A stretch of 64,000 nt of DNA from Marasmius tenuissimus. Taxonomy: Eukaryota > Basidiomycota > Agaricomycetes > Agaricales > Marasmiaceae. The stretch's first letter is position 1; every line of letters begins with the position of its first letter. Position numbers and translations under genes: made by a program. The stretch lies in NCBI GenBank assembly GCA_029532415.1, contig JAQOTA010000045.1, forward strand, positions 1-64,000, given 5' to 3'. Below are positions 21,267-34,423 of the stretch, piece by piece. The notes below the pieces were generated by a model. It was given only the letters and a program-made list of their open reading frames with translations. It was not told the DNA's origin and ran no database searches.

Positions 21267-23303
21267 TCAGTCTACCTCCATGTCAAAAGTCTCCGTCGTA
21301 GAGACCGATTCGGTTGATATTCCGGCGAAGGGCGACCTAAAGCTAGCGGACCCCTCTTGAATTTCAGACGCCACGGAGGCTGAACTTGAGTGGATTGGAC
21401 CGAGATCTTCAATCCCTGACATGTCGGATGTCGGCGTTGAGGCTCGGCCTTCAGGCAGAGATTCTAATGACAGGATAAGAGAATGTTAGGCTCGACAAAG
21501 AGATAAGAATGGTGAAGCAAACCTTCTTGAATCTCAAACTGATCCGAGTCCTTCACAGGCTGGAAAATGTTCTTATCATAACCAACATGTCGAGCAAAAT
21601 CAATGGTGGAGGGGTCAAAGCCTCGGTGAAGCTGATATTGGTGTATCCGTCTGTAGGTGTCCTTGGGGCAAGAGAATAAACAGGAGTTATGACCTTCTAA
21701 TTTGAGTTGGATGGGGAGGCCAAGGCTGTGACAGGTTTCACAAGAGAGGGGGGAGCGACCGTCTTTGTGGAAAGACCAATGATGGAGAGAAGATGTTTCA
21801 CAAGGGCCCAGGTCGGAAGGTAATGGACGAATGAAGATGTAGATCGGTTGTTGGGATTGTTGCTTGAGTTGGGCTTCAGAGGGTTCTAGAAAGTTGCTGT
21901 GCAGGTCGGCATAAGGATAGAAAAGTTCTAAAAGATGTCAGCGGGCAGAAAGAGGATGGCAGTCTGATAATGCACCATAGGCACGCAAATCTTCCTCTAA
22001 ATTGATTCCATGAGCATGAAAAATGCTTAAAGCTTGCGACATCCAGGCGAAGTCTGCATAAAAATTTGATTGCAATGAAATATACCGGATTGAACCAGTG
22101 AGTGTGAATCTACTGAGTGTCAGACAAGCAAGTAGATGGTTTCTTCAAACACGCACCTGGTCAGCCCATTTTCCAGCAATTTCTGATCTGAAAGATCATC
22201 GTAGAGGCTTGTCCAGACATTGTTTGCGATGGCGATGGGGGTGTTTGTCAACGTCGAAATGACAGTTGGCTGAGAGACTCGTTCAAGCACCAAATCCAAA
22301 CCCCGGCGCGACGGCCGAACATCTGCCGGCGCGAGATCTGAAATGACGCGGCGATCCACTTCCTTCGACTTTTGACTCGCCAAGAAGCGTATCAAAACGT
22401 CTTCTCGAAGAAAATCTATGGTCAAAGGCATGTCTCTAATCCCAAAACCACGAAACAAATCCACTCCGCCTGGCCCTGGTGGACCACGACAAAACACTCC
22501 TCTTCCAACATCCAACCACAACTCCGAGGTGGTAACTAACACACTGGCATCACAACCCAGTTGCCTCTATAACCAGTTCATTCCAATTGTTTCGAAGATT
22601 ACGTTGGCTACTTACAGCAACATTACTGACATATTCTCGACCCAACCATCCAACATTCAAGTGCACAGCTGGTATCAGTTCTACAGTGAGAAAATCAGTC
22701 AAGCTCAACCTACAACATGCAACCACGTACCGTTATGCATTATGATCGAGGGGATTTCCGACTTGCTGTAGCCGTAGATTTGCGACGCGTTCGAAGTCCT
22801 AGCGTGATTTGAGTATCCACAATGATAGAAACTTAGAGAAAGGGCACACAGTATTCTCGCCAACCTCCGAAAATCTTCTTCGAATGCCTGGAAAAAGAGT
22901 TAGATGGTTCATCTATCTCGAGAATTCATCGACATACTCTCTGCGCACCCGGTCCGCTATATTGCACCACCGTAAACACCATTCCCGGCCGATCCACCAC
23001 CCTTGCTGTACAGACTGTCCTGTCAGCTCGCAGTCCAACTCCCATCCGCCCCTCATCCTGATATGTCCCAATATGCCTCAACTTGCAAATCCCACCGAGC
23101 TTCACTTTGTAATACTACAACCACAGTCAGATCCTTCGGCGTACAGCACAGTGTTATCCACTCACCTCATTGAATATTGAAGGTTCCTTCTCCTTTGCTT
23201 GGACAATTGTTGGCGTGTAGTGGATTTGATCTCCCTCGACGTGGTTGAAGTTACTGTCGGTAATCTGAAGGTTCCGTGCCTTGTGGAAAAACTCGGTAGG
23301 CAT
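21267..23303 (-). CDS. X family protein, copy B (8 exons, intact)
   Basis: Exons 23303-23166, 23114-22938, 22887-22731, 22680-22616, 22566-22157, 22109-21976, 21927-21523, 21463-21267; 1683 nt, 560 aa plus TGA. All seven introns (47-59 nt) are GT-AG in the same phases as copy A. The start is MPTEFFHKARN with FNHVEGDQ, A-type, and exon 2 is the short 177-nt form. Exon 5 is the longest of the family (410 nt, ending QKLLENGLT). Exon 6 (NFYADFAWMSQALSIFHA) resembles copy E, not A. The tail is the EVD type shared with A and D. No stop or frameshift. Function unknown. The block that follows on the + side is not Y, unlike the other units. Confidence 0.8.
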
Positions 23304-24600
23304 TGAATGTGGGGGCAGAAGGGTTTGGTATTGGGTGAAGGTGAAGGTCAAGAGACAAGGTGTATCGTCCGAATGCTGTGGTCAACAGCATCACGATTCA
23401 CGATGCGCGGCAGCAACGTCCAATTTGGAATTTACGCCGCACCATCTCCACATAGCACGACCCAAAATGTCCTCTTCGATACGAGTCTCTACTCTAGCAG
23501 ACTTTGGAGCATAATGCACCATTAGCAACGGAGATGACAAGTGTACAGCACAAGAATGGGGCTCACCAGATCCAATGAGAAACGCCCTCTTCCAATTAAT
23601 TCCTATTTACCAGCCCTTGTAACTTAATGAGAATGAGCACGGATTGTTGAGGAGACTTTATGGCATACGCTGCATCATCAAAGAGCAGTACCGAGGCTTA
23701 GGGAGAGGCAATCAGAACGTCGAATCGACATTGTTGTGAATCGTTGTCGAGGAAGCTGAGACTGTCGCGGCCCGTGGAGTCAGAGAATGGGAGGGCTAGT
23801 AACGTTCCCACGTCCTTCCTCTTCCCTTGACGTTGCCTTGACGAGTCCCAGACCGCTGTTAAGTTGTATGAGTGTGGAAGTGTGCCCTGAATCAGTGAGG
23901 TCTCATACTCTACCATTCATCTCGCTAATCCGCTTGGTTTATCGAAAGCTTCAACAAACCTTCATTGAATACGCAAGTTTTTCAGTCAACAGAAACCCAG
24001 TTTCGCGAACCCAACAAGTTCTGATTCTCAAAGCCTCATCTTCCGACGAAAATCCTCGCCCTCGTTATCTATATCAATCGCGATGCAGGCTTCAGGCCTC
24101 AGGGACTCGGAGCATCATCACTCAGTATCCGACTGGGGGAGAACCTGTGGAGCTAATATTTCTCTATAAATCTATCGAGAATCAAAGCGATATCCATCTT
24201 CCCAAAACACAGAAAAACGAATGTACAGGGTAGACGAATACCAAACAGGAAGAAGACCGTCTATGATAGATTGCCTGCACCGGTATACTGTTCATAGAGG
24301 TACATGCCCCTCTCGTCATAGCCCTGGATTGGATCCGACTCTGCCCTTCAAGTGACTCTGGAAGAACACGAGCGAGGGAATACATACCAAGGGTGACGGT
24401 ATAGACGAAAGAAGATCTCTTCCTTTCGCCTCCCATTCCCCGAGAGAGCCGTCGTCAATCTACGAGATGTGCATATGAGGTACGATCAACTACGACCCCC
24501 GGTCAAATACCGTGCCAAAAAGGGGAGGAGAGATGCGATAAGTAGCGCATACCTCTGAGAGGATCCATCAACCCTCCAGCACGGTAACAAGACATGCTCC
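23304..24600. other. Unresolved interval after X copy B
   Basis: Starts with the X upstream sequence (to about 23590) and then departs from the other units: the Y block is missing. A plus-strand frame of 148 codons at 23787-24233 (GGLVTFPRPSSS, LVYRKLQQTF) is the longest open stretch, with no sister copy or recognised motif. I regard it as a possible but unsupported gene. Confidence 0.3.
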
Positions 24601-26300
24601 TCGCCAAGCACACAGGTTTCAGCACGAGAACCCCGAAGTTCTGGAAAGCAAACGAAAGACCACGTAGGGTGTATGTGCCAGAACAACGAACTTGTTCATG
24701 ATCCTCATGACGGCGGCGGCTACCATCCCTCCTGTGCTTGCTATGTTTGAGAACTCACTAGCGAGATACGGGACATCCTCCCAAGCTCTGAGATTGTGTT
24801 CGCCTAAAGAAAGACTTTGTGAGCTACGATACGAGAATAGAAGGGAGGTTTTGAACCTGACGAATACATCCTTCAACCCAACATCTTCGCCCCCTCAACT
24901 ATGTGTTCGAGTCCTGCTATCGGTTCACGGAAGCCGAGGTACAACTGAACACCATCGCTCCCGACGGTACGAAGGTGTCAGTAACTGTAAATACCACACT
25001 TTGGTCTTGAAAAACGGTGATATATATCGCCTTACACGATGATGAGTCACGAAGCCGATGTCGAGGTCGCAGTGGATGATGATGTACTCGATTTCTACCC
25101 CATCGTTACTACCATATCTGTCGTTCTAACACACGGGATCTAGCAGAAAACACCTAACAGTAAGCAACAGCTTCAAGTGAGAACAGGAAAGGTAGCCTCG
25201 CACCTGAAGAACAAACCTATCAACGTCATAATCGACCCAGCCTCCCAGCCCAACCAACAATAGGTTGCAGGCAGCATTCTATGCCCAGCGTAAGCCCGCC
25301 TTCGTCTATCTCTCGTAGGTTCTCGATGGTACCGAGTGGCCGTTCTGATTTTGTTCTGGGATATGAAGCGATCTCCCCCAATCACGGCCTTCTTGTGGAG
25401 TACAGCGATACACGATAACCATAAGATGCTGGTAGCCAAAAAGGGGGCTCCGTACAAGGCTCGAGAAGAGGAATCGCGATGACGAGAAATTGTTGAGAAA
25501 GGGTGCAATGTTAATGATATGGGGGCGGCCACCCAACACTACAGAATGATGACCATGGACACGGCCACTCGTATAGGGTAATGTGATAGATGGATAAGCA
25601 GGGAGTGTAGCATTGATGATTCTTCTAGATGTTGGTATCGGGGTCCGCGAAAGCAACCCATGGAGCTACGATGAATGGCACATTGCAAGGAATGCGGACC
25701 ACAGCTTTGGACGAAGATGCGATGCGGGGGGAGAATCAGAGGGATCAGAGGCCTGATAGCACGTCCTTGGTACTGATGCGGAGGTACGAGGGCAGCATCT
25801 CGTTTGAGAAGGAGTGGAAGGATTGATAGTGGCAACCGAAAAGGTGTGGCCACTCGGACAAGAGACCGCCTGGGCGATCAAACCAACGCGAAGACGCGGG
25901 GTTGATGTTGAGATTCGTCTGGTCGCAATGTAGTTTTGGATAACGGGTGCTGATGGTGGGAAAAAACATCGTTGCAGAGGCCTGAGCAGCGCGGCGAGCA
26001 GAAGTGGAATTCGTGGTAGGTGGTGGTGGGCCACTGATCTTTCTGAGTGCACGACTGAAGGCTTGGAGTCGTAAGTTCCAATATAACACCGAACTGATGC
26101 ATCGTAGTGTCGACGATTTCGCAGGAGGCCGAGCATTCCTGCAATTCAGCTGGGTATTCCCCAGCCATCCGGATTCCCTGTCTAACCAGAGCCACTCCAT
26201 TATCTACGGCTAAAACTCATTGCCGCCAACATTGTGGTCAAACCGACCGAGACCCAACAGTGGACTATTGAGAGAAAATCAACTTTTTATGGTCGATGAA
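24601..26300 (-). repeat. U block, copy 1
   Basis: Sister copies at 30620-32400 and 56130-57560. Shared anchors: a minus-strand stretch near 24750 (YLASEFSNIAS, cf. SLAGGFLNMAR near 30720 and DLASRFSKVAR near 56210), GTGATATATATCG/GTGATGTAGATAGC, and a minus-strand SILPLL.....AAL segment near 25800 also seen at 57100 and 31760. This alignment across diverged copies hints at a former minus-strand gene, but stops separate the pieces. It always precedes V. Confidence 0.4.
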
Positions 26301-28200
26301 GATCAAACTGAAACGCACCTGTTTGCCCGACGATCCTAAGGATCCTAAGGTGCGTTGGTTCTTTTAATGTTGAATTATTTCCTTGCATTGCCGATGAGAG
26401 GATACGAGAGAGAGGAGAGAGGGAGATGGAAGAACATATTGGGGAAAAGGCAGAAGTCAACCTGATCCGAGCGCCAATGAGTCAAAGCGGGAAATCCGTC
26501 AAAGCGGGAAATCCGTCAAAGCGGGAAATCCGTCAAAGCGGGAAATCCGGAAGCCCGGCCCAAGATCCGGAGCCAAGCGCAAAGCTTGCCCCCTCCTTCC
26601 AACTCACACAACATCCCCTCTAATTCGCGGCCTCTCCCCTCAAAACATCTCAGTTATTTAAAACTCGTTTGGAAACTCGAACAGCCGCCGTTGTGGTGGT
26701 CGTCTAAAAAGGGAACTAGCTTACAGGCCTGCCTCAATCCCGTTGAATCTCAGACACACCTGGTCGATTCCAACACGGCTGTCGAAGTCTCCCTTTCTGA
26801 AATACGTATCACCAGCAGTGGCAAGCTGTTCGAGGACACCGAGACATCGAAATGGCCACCGTCAGACTCTTTTGAGCGTCTTACAGCCAACGTATCACCT
26901 GCTTCAGTTTCTACCTTCTCTGTGACACCCAACTCTCCGTCCCCAACCCATTCTGCCGAGCTCCCTTTTGAGTGGATGACTTGGACTTTCAATCTGCCTG
27001 AACGACCGGTTCGATCCACTGAACGGCTAAGATTAGCTTTGCCATGAACGCTATCTTGTAGCCTTTCACGTCCAGCACCCGCCAGGCTTCGGCATCGATT
27101 CCTCTACTATCGGCGAATCTTGGCTGAACGCGCTGATCACCCATTTCCGGGTTTCCGCTCACGACAGCTATCTCGATTGGGCGACGGATATGGCCCAGTC
27201 TCTCAACCGTAATATAGGGGCCTTAAGTTCAAAAGCCGGCACAACCGCGTATGCGTGCACTCGGTGACGGTTACTGCCCTTATTCCCTATTCCCTTATGC
27301 GAGGTCATGAAGAGGAGACGGACAGTGTCGTCTCACATGATAAGACTGGGATATCTGTCGAGATATGCAAGTGAGTCCCAAGTTCCCATTCTTCGATGAA
27401 TAAAGCTCATCTACTCGCAGATTCCCCGGAACACCACGCTGCACGTGTCCAAGCGCTTGGATTGCTCTGTCGACTCAACAGCACGGATCCAAACTCTAGG
27501 CCTTTCAACGTAGCACAATCACACCCGAACCGTTGTGATGACACCTTAGCTCCCCCGACTTGTATGAAACCTCGAGCGTAAACCAATCAATATAGTCGAC
27601 ATATACGCCGAATAGCGTCCGATTGTCATGGATAGTCCTCTCTACTTCCAACTACGATTGACGTCTTGCTGGTCAAACCACACGAGTTTAGGGAGAGGAT
27701 ACAGCGTTGACGAAACAGCCTGAGGGTCAGAAAGATTCGACTCGGACACTCAAGGAGGGCCTCGTTTTCCTATCCCTCCTCACGGATCCGGCGTCGACTA
27801 TTCAATATCGGATCTTACCCTCACACGCCGATGGTATTCAAAGACGAGGAAGTGGATTGCTCCGTGAGTTGGTCAAGTCGACGCCGATGGCCGGAGAGAC
27901 GTGGGAGGACACTACCAATGTGCCGCAAGCCATTCTGGTGGATCTGCCGAGGGATTTGGAGGCTGAGGCTGGTCGATGCTAGGGAGGGTTGGGGGCGTCA
28001 GCAGGAAGATGAGGGAGGTGCCAGTTGAAACCCAGCATATGTTGTGTGACTCAGGCGAGTCTGCATCAGAGGAGGCTGTGGTGAGTGTACGCCACTTTGA
28101 TACTCTCGCGCAGGCCCTGACTCACTCTATCATTCCCAGGCACTCAGACGATGCTTCCTCAATATGAAATCGCCCTAACTCCAAGTTCTAATGTTGTAGA
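26301..28200 (+). pseudogene. V block, copy 1
   Basis: Begins like V at 32530, 44290 and 57680 (GCGCCAATGAGTCAAAGCGGGA; AAACATCTCAGTT). The best frame is 26586-27047 (153 codons, motifs TANVSPASVSTF, TPNSPSPTHS, LPFEWMTWTFNLPE). The same frame is recognisable in V copy 2 near 32900-33010 (LSVNASLKLF, NPLSSSPIRF) before it meets a stop. Downstream, 27160-28170 has short frames only (27707-27982, 27831-28028) with no sister copy. Product unknown; copy 1 keeps the longest open stretch. Confidence 0.35.
26481..26548 (+). repeat. 17-bp minisatellite, four perfect copies
   Basis: Unit GTCAAAGCGGGAAATCC repeated four times head to tail. The other V copies have one unit at the same place (e.g. GTCAAAGCAGGAAATTT at 32571), so it expanded here only. 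Confidence 0.9.
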
Positions 28201-28977
28201 TTCGATCTCGAGAAACACTTCGCGAGGATCGTATACAGCGTTATGTAGTATCAATCCCGCTGTCCGCAATATGTACGACGGTCGAACGAAAAACGAACTA
28301 CAGGTCGAAGAGGATCGTCTGGAAGTTTGACCAATTGAGGGGATCGTTTACAGGTCCAGGGATTCAGGGAAAGAGCATCGGGGATCGTCAACCGTTCGAC
28401 ACGATGGTGGAGCAGGCGTGTTTCTGGTGCTTCAGCTATGTTCGTTCAAAGGCATGAATATGGTTCGTTTGCTCGATAGGATTATGTGACTCTATTCACC
28501 ACTTATTCACTCGATAAGGCCAGTTTTCTCTGATAGGATTTCAGCCGCGAGCATGTTGAATATGTTATAGTAGTTTATCTGAGCATACAAAGGAAAATCG
28601 AGTAGTACCTTCAATTGTGCCGTTGAGGCTGACGCTTGCGAAATCTTGCTCTCCGTCGTCTAACACCACACGAACGGTAAATAACCAGGCCCTCAGCACT
28701 GTAACTTGATACCAGAGTTCTCGCAAAGGATGAAGTGCTATAAAACGTTCACCTACAAGCCCGGTCGCTGGTCATCTCATCAAGAACGTGGTGGACCTGA
28801 TATTGACCTTTGACAGGACCGATTGGACCGAGGGCAGGTAGAATCATGCCAGTCTATCAATGTATGTATTCCGACGAGGCATTGGAAACCCACCGCGTCT
28901 TAATTTCAATGATGATATGCACATTCGTCCGGAACGGTTGAGTGAACACAACCATGACATGATAAGAATTACTTATC
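28201..28977. other. Spacer without recognisable gene
   Basis: I see no conserved frame, repeat or RNA gene here. The end (28860-28977) roughly corresponds to the sequence just before X exon 8 in copies C and E. Confidence 0.3.
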
Positions 28978-29374
28978 CTACCACAAAGACCCCGGACCCC
29001 TGTGATCAGGGCCTCGACTACTGACAGAAAAATCTAAACTGAGGAGGAATATATATACTAACAAGCAACTAGCTCGTGGCGAATCCTGAAGATGCTTTGG
29101 TCGCGGGGCCTGCAGCGGTACAGATTGAATGGCTCTATCTTCAATACCATTCTGAGTCGACGCCGAGCGTCTCAGGTTCAGTCGTAGGACCTGGTTCACT
29201 CGCGATTTCCGAGGGGAGCGGGAGGAAACTGGGCGACCAAAAGCTGAGCGGTATTTCGCCGTGATCCGACGCTAGGGCGTTGAAAGAGTACAGTGAAAAC
29301 TCGGTGACGAGAGTGAGAAAGTTAGCGGGAAGGTGTGGTGTGCGCCTCGCTTCAAACTCAGTGCCATCGCTCAT
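28978..29374 (-). pseudogene. X relic: last-exon fragment (copy F)
   Basis: On the minus strand 29141-29374 contains SFWSPSFLPLPSE, clearly related to the LWSPAFLPSPSE of X copies C and E exon 8. The flank GCGAATCCTGAAGATGCTTTGG ... GCAGCGGTACAGATTGAATGG matches 34358-34405. No other X exon follows upstream, so this is a truncated sixth copy. Confidence 0.5.
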
Positions 29375-30600
29375 TCAGCTCTTGTGAAGAGTTTTAGCTC
29401 TTGAGTGGAAGAATAGGTCATGAGTCCCATAAACTGCCACTGGCACGACTAGCATGAGCAGTATAGACACATTGAGCAATGTAAGTAGCTAATTTGGCAT
29501 TCTGTCGCCGGTATTCTCACAGCGCCTAGTGGATAGTACTGAGTTGAATTTGTTACTTGTAGCCACGCTCGCACAGGCTGAACTCACTGCAGAAGTAGAG
29601 CTCAAGATTCGGGGCAGGATGGGCGTGACCGCATGCGTAAGTGTGCACGCACCATTTGACACTGACAGAATAGGAAAATTGGCGCCCACAACTTCAACAT
29701 CCCCCGGACCATCTTCCTCCCATTCCATTTTCGTGTCCCTGGGGAATACTCTAAAGTAGGCACTGGTATATAGATACGTGGTCGGTCGAAGCTAAACTAA
29801 AACGGTCTTTTTCTCCCTTGCTCGCATCGTTCACTCGGCGATCGGCTGGGTGGGATTTCAAACATTCAAAGGCCAGTAATCAGTGTAGAGAGAGGTCATT
29901 CCAACGGCATCTTAGATTGGTGCAAGGCTGAGGGGTGTTTGTGGATCAAATACTTTCACAATCCTTAGCAAGAACTCTCCTAGGTTCGACTCTTTCCCTC
30001 AATTTTCGAAGTACTCTAGACATATGCTCGACGTTCTCGCTGTGAGTCAGGCGTTCCTTACGACGAGTCACGGATATGCTGTATTCATTGCTGGTCTGTC
30101 CTAGCTTGGAACTCGATGTCGTCCCACCTAAGAGTGCAATTTGAAGAGCATACTACGCAAGAGACTGGCGTTGAACGTGTGGTCTCGAGGGCAAAGAGAG
30201 TAGTCCTACGGTAATACAGATTCGACCCTGGAGTCGGAGCGTCAATTCTCGAACGCCATGTTAGTGCTGCGTCCCAGAATCTTCTCGGTGGCTCTGCTAC
30301 TCACTTCCATGTAGGAACTCGGAAGGAGTCAATATTCTCCTCGAAGTGCGAGACGAATTTTTGTGAGTTCTTCGCTGCGAAAGGCGCGTCGCGGCGGCGT
30401 CGAACAACCTTCCAATCTACCGGGTACTTGTTGGGATGAACGAATGCTCTGAAGCATGGGTGCAGTGTCATTCCCTGTAGATGCTCGTGCGCTGAGAAGG
30501 CAAAGGCCTCATCTAAATTCCCGTGCACTACTGCTGCGGCTCGGCCTTCCCTCAGACGGTAAAGCGAACCGAATTTCCGCAGGAAGTTAACGAAAGTCCA
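29375..30600. other. Unassigned interval between X relic and U copy 2
   Basis: Two open frames without sister copies: plus 29529-29759 (76 codons) and minus 30301-30603 (100 codons, EHLQGMTLHPCFRAFVHPNKYP). The latter has protein-like composition and ends at a TGA, but I find no motif, intron signal or homologue in the window. Not called as a gene. Confidence 0.3.
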
Positions 30601-32500
30601 CATAAATCGGTGCGTCGATTATATAGAAGGGATGAAGGATGATGACAGAGTGGTGTGAACATTACAGCGCCATGGTTTGCTTCCATCTCTCTCGTTCTGG
30701 CCATGTTCAAGAACCCGCCAGCGAGAGAGCGACTGTTCCCAACTCCAAGTCCACTGGAGAGACTCTGTAAGCCACAGCACACGAGCACAGGACGGATACG
30801 TCGTACCTGAACGAAAACACTCCTCAATCTGATAACTTTGCCCTCTCCATCGTATACTCGAGTACTGGTATGCGGAAGTTGGCGTGCAGTTGACGATTGC
30901 TGCTACCACCGGTATGAGGGTGGTGTTGTGTGTAAATAACAGGGTTTGGTCTTGCGAAATGGTGTTACAGATTGCCGTCGTTGGTGTTAATGGTATAGAT
31001 GTACCTAATTTCTACCCCAATCCACCATATTCATCGTTCCAATGCAGTAGGTCTAACAGAAAATATACGGCGATCAACAGCATCCTCGAGCAAGAAAGGA
31101 GCAGTGGACTCGTACCTGACTCGTACCTGCCGTCACTACCATCAACCTCAATACCGTCGGCCCCCGGCCCACGACTGCTGGCACCCTATACCCAACACTG
31201 TGAGTCCACCGTCGTCTAGTTCTCATCGGTGCTTGATGACATCGAAACCTCGTTCGCTTTGGTTCTGGGATATCCAACACGGCGAAACGAAGCAGGCGAC
31301 AGTCATCTTGCTTGATTATGGTGCAAGGGTCTCTCCTCCGATGGCCTTTCCGTGGAGAACATAGCCAACCAAAACCATAGCTACTACGTCTGGCTCGAAA
31401 AGGCAAATTTGGGGGGTGCCGCTGGAAGGGAGTAGTGTCGACGAGAGTGGGCACTCGAGGCTCTCGAATGGCAATCGTGGATATGGCCGCTCGCAGAGCT
31501 TGATAGTAAACGGATAGGTGGGGGGTAGATCATGTGCATGACCCTTCACGACGTTGGTATCGAGGTTCACGAAGGTAGAGCAGTGAGCGATGCACTGAGC
31601 GGCACTTCGCAAGACCTGTCGACGACAGCCTCGTTGAGACGCGTGACAAGGGGCGAGGAAGAGGTATCGGAGGCATGGCAGCTCATATTGGTTACCAATA
31701 TGAAGGCACGAGGACAGAAGTCTCACTCGGAGATGTATATAAAGGAGAGGGAGAATCGACATTCGTGACCGGGAGGGCTCGACCGCTCGCACAAAGATCT
31801 TTGGTTGAGATCAAGAGCACCAAGAGACAAACGGATATTAGCGCTGTGCTTGGGACAACCAAATCGGCATAATGGCGCAGGAAGGGCAACGACGAGACGA
31901 TGGACAGCCAACCTAACGCGGAGTCATAGTGTAGATGAAGTTGAGGGCAGATGAGGGCATCAAAATTCGTCTGATCTTTCTGTGCTGCCGATGGTGGTAA
32001 CAACGTCGTCGCCGAGGTATAAGCAACACGGGGAGCGGAAGTCGTGGTAGGTGTTAGGTGATGCACTTGTACGCACAATCAGATGCTTGGGAGTGTAAAC
32101 TGTAGGCTCCAAGACGGGTTTATTGGCGCGTTGTTGGGTGCCGACAATTTCGTAGGAAGAACATGAAATAGCGAGACTGAATATTTTTGCAATTCAGCTC
32201 AAGATCTCGCAACCATCCGGATGCCCTGCCTGACCATGCGAATGGTTTGACCGTCTAAAAGTCCAGCGACTAGCCGCCCTATTTTCTCCACCCCCTTAGG
32301 CTGTAGCCCCACTCATCGCTGCTCTACATCGGGCACAAGTCAACCGAATACAACGGTGCGCTATTGGGAGGAAATCAGGTCGTGATGGTCGACAAAAATT
32401 AGGCTGAAACGCACCTGTCAGCTCAGTAATCCACAAGAGCGTTGACACTCTTGCTGTCGGCCCAAATCATCGCATCGTCGGCGAGATGATACGAGAGAAG
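30601..32500 (-). repeat. U block, copy 2
   Basis: Aligns with 24601-26300 and 56130-57560, e.g. GAGAGACTCTGTAAGCCACAGCACACGAGC at 30760 against ACCTGTAAGCCACGGCACACGAGC at 56264. The longest frame is minus 31316-31792 (158 codons, SILPLLYIHLRVR, CIAHCSTFVNLD), in step with the SILPLL segments of the other copies. The right end (TGGGAGGAAATCAG...ACGCACCTG, 32355-32420) is the constant U/V boundary. Confidence 0.4.
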
Positions 32501-34423
32501 AGAGAAACGGAAGGACGTCATGGTGATGAATGAAAAGGCAACAGTCAACCTGGTTCCAGCGCCAATAAGTCAAAGCAGGAAATTTACCCGGTGGCCGGGC
32601 TCAAAGTCCGGAAGCACTCTCCTTTCACTGCAACTCTCACAAGCTCTCTCAATCGCGACTTCTCCGAAAACATCTCAGCTCCTGACCTTCAGAGCATTAA
32701 TGAAGATTTTCAAGAGTCTGAAGAATCTGGGAGGACCAAACCGGTGGAATTGAGCAGGGAATGAAGGGCACGTGCCACGTGGGCATTACACCTGTCTTGG
32801 CAATCGCTAACATTGACAATTCCCTAGATTCTGGCTCACAGTAACAACCCTAGCCAACGCCTTCGAAGAGCATCGACGAATTGGATGTTTCATTCAACTA
32901 TCTCTCGGTCAATGCTTCATTGAAACTCTTCACTTCCAATCCCCTCTCTTCATCGCCGATCCGTTTTCCCAATCTTCTCTTTGAGAGAATGGCTTTCACT
33001 CTCTGCCCAAACAACCGGGTTGAATAGTCAAGTTTCAAGCTTCCATTGACGCCGTCATCTTCCACTGCTCTATGGCATCAACTTCGTATCCACTACCTCA
33101 AGCTCCGCGCGGCAGCGGCTCCCCTCTCCGTTTGTGGCAGCCCCGAAATAGTGAAGGCGTCTCTAGCTGACGACAAGACCCGTCTTTATGATGCCGGCCT
33201 CGAGCGCCATGGTCAATAGGGTCGAGAAATTCAAGATAGTGTTTCGCTGAAATTACGATCGTCACGACGCCAACACCCACCACCTTGCCACCGAGCAGTG
33301 AAGTTCTCGGACGACTATTCCAGATTCGGGTACCTCGGCATCCACCATTGTAATAATCACACCGAATCTGGGACGGAACGTGCTCGCCAATGCCTATCTA
33401 TAATCCCTCCTCTCAACCTCTCTCGCGGCTCGCCCCATTGATGACACGTCCCAGTCGGTGCCAGAGTTAATATCGGGGCTTGGAGTCACCACCGTTTTTC
33501 GCGAGCCCTCCGCAAGAAGGACATCGAGTAATGCAAGCGGCGATATATTATGCATGGGCCGATAAAAGTTCCACATTCCCTGCAAGTTGGAGGTCCGAGA
33601 GTATTCAGAAGGGAGAGAAAGTCAGTCAGGATGAGGATCGAATCACCGCCTTCGCGCAAGGTGAGTACCTACCGACACTTTTTTATCAGTACGTGTGGAC
33701 ACTCACCCTTCTCCTGCAATAGAAACCTCCATCCGCACCAGCATTTTTATCGAAGACCCTGGGGGCAGCCCTCTTCTCCGTAGATGGATGGAGTATCAGG
33801 CCACGGAGACTGAAGGTAGTCAGAACCAGAGGTCCCCCTCTCCGTTGGACTAGTCGCTAGCAGACTGTCATCCTCGAATCTTCAGCCAGTGTTAATCGAA
33901 TATACGAACGGTTCAGCGCCGTCCCGTTTCCATTTGATGATATTAGCGGGTCAGAATGATTACGTGAATAAACTGTTTGGTGACGACCTGTGTCGAGTAT
34001 CCTGAACACGAACGGAATAATTTGCGAGTGTAAATTCTAAGTGGCTTAACTAGGAAGAAAGGCCAGTGAGATCGGCCCAGATCTCCTGACAGATCAGATA
34101 AGTAGGCCCACGAGTGTCCACTTCCGACGGGGCATCGGAAACCAGCCACGCGCAAGCTACGAATAGTGATAATAGATTCATCGGAATACATTGTAAGTCA
34201 CACGGGTGAAGACTACAAGTACAATAATCACAGAACACATACTATAGCAGAAGCCCTGGAAAGGGGTTCAGCCTTTGTGGACGTGGCTCGTTTACCTACG
34301 ACATAATTGATAGAGCGCCAAAAAGACATAGAAGGGTAGCCAGCTCGTGGTAGATTCTGAGGATTTGTGAGTTGTGCTGGCGGCGAAGGTATAGAACGAA
34401 TTGATTTACCTCCAAACGGGATG
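32501..34423. repeat. V block, copy 2 (near-identical to 57650-59572)
   Basis: From about 32530 the sequence tracks 57680 onward with only scattered differences, up to and into the X gene. It includes a possible exon remnant near 32900-33020 (plus), a stretch rich in short frames at 33060-33280, and a minus-strand frame 33943-34191 (82 codons; GDLGRSHWPFFLVKPLRIYT) also open at 59092-59340. Copy similarity alone does not show coding; no product assigned. Confidence 0.4.

Noticed and set aside
26332..26350. GATCCTAAG tandem pair as a regulatory site
   Set aside because: Only two copies, absent from the other U/V boundaries; likely slippage.
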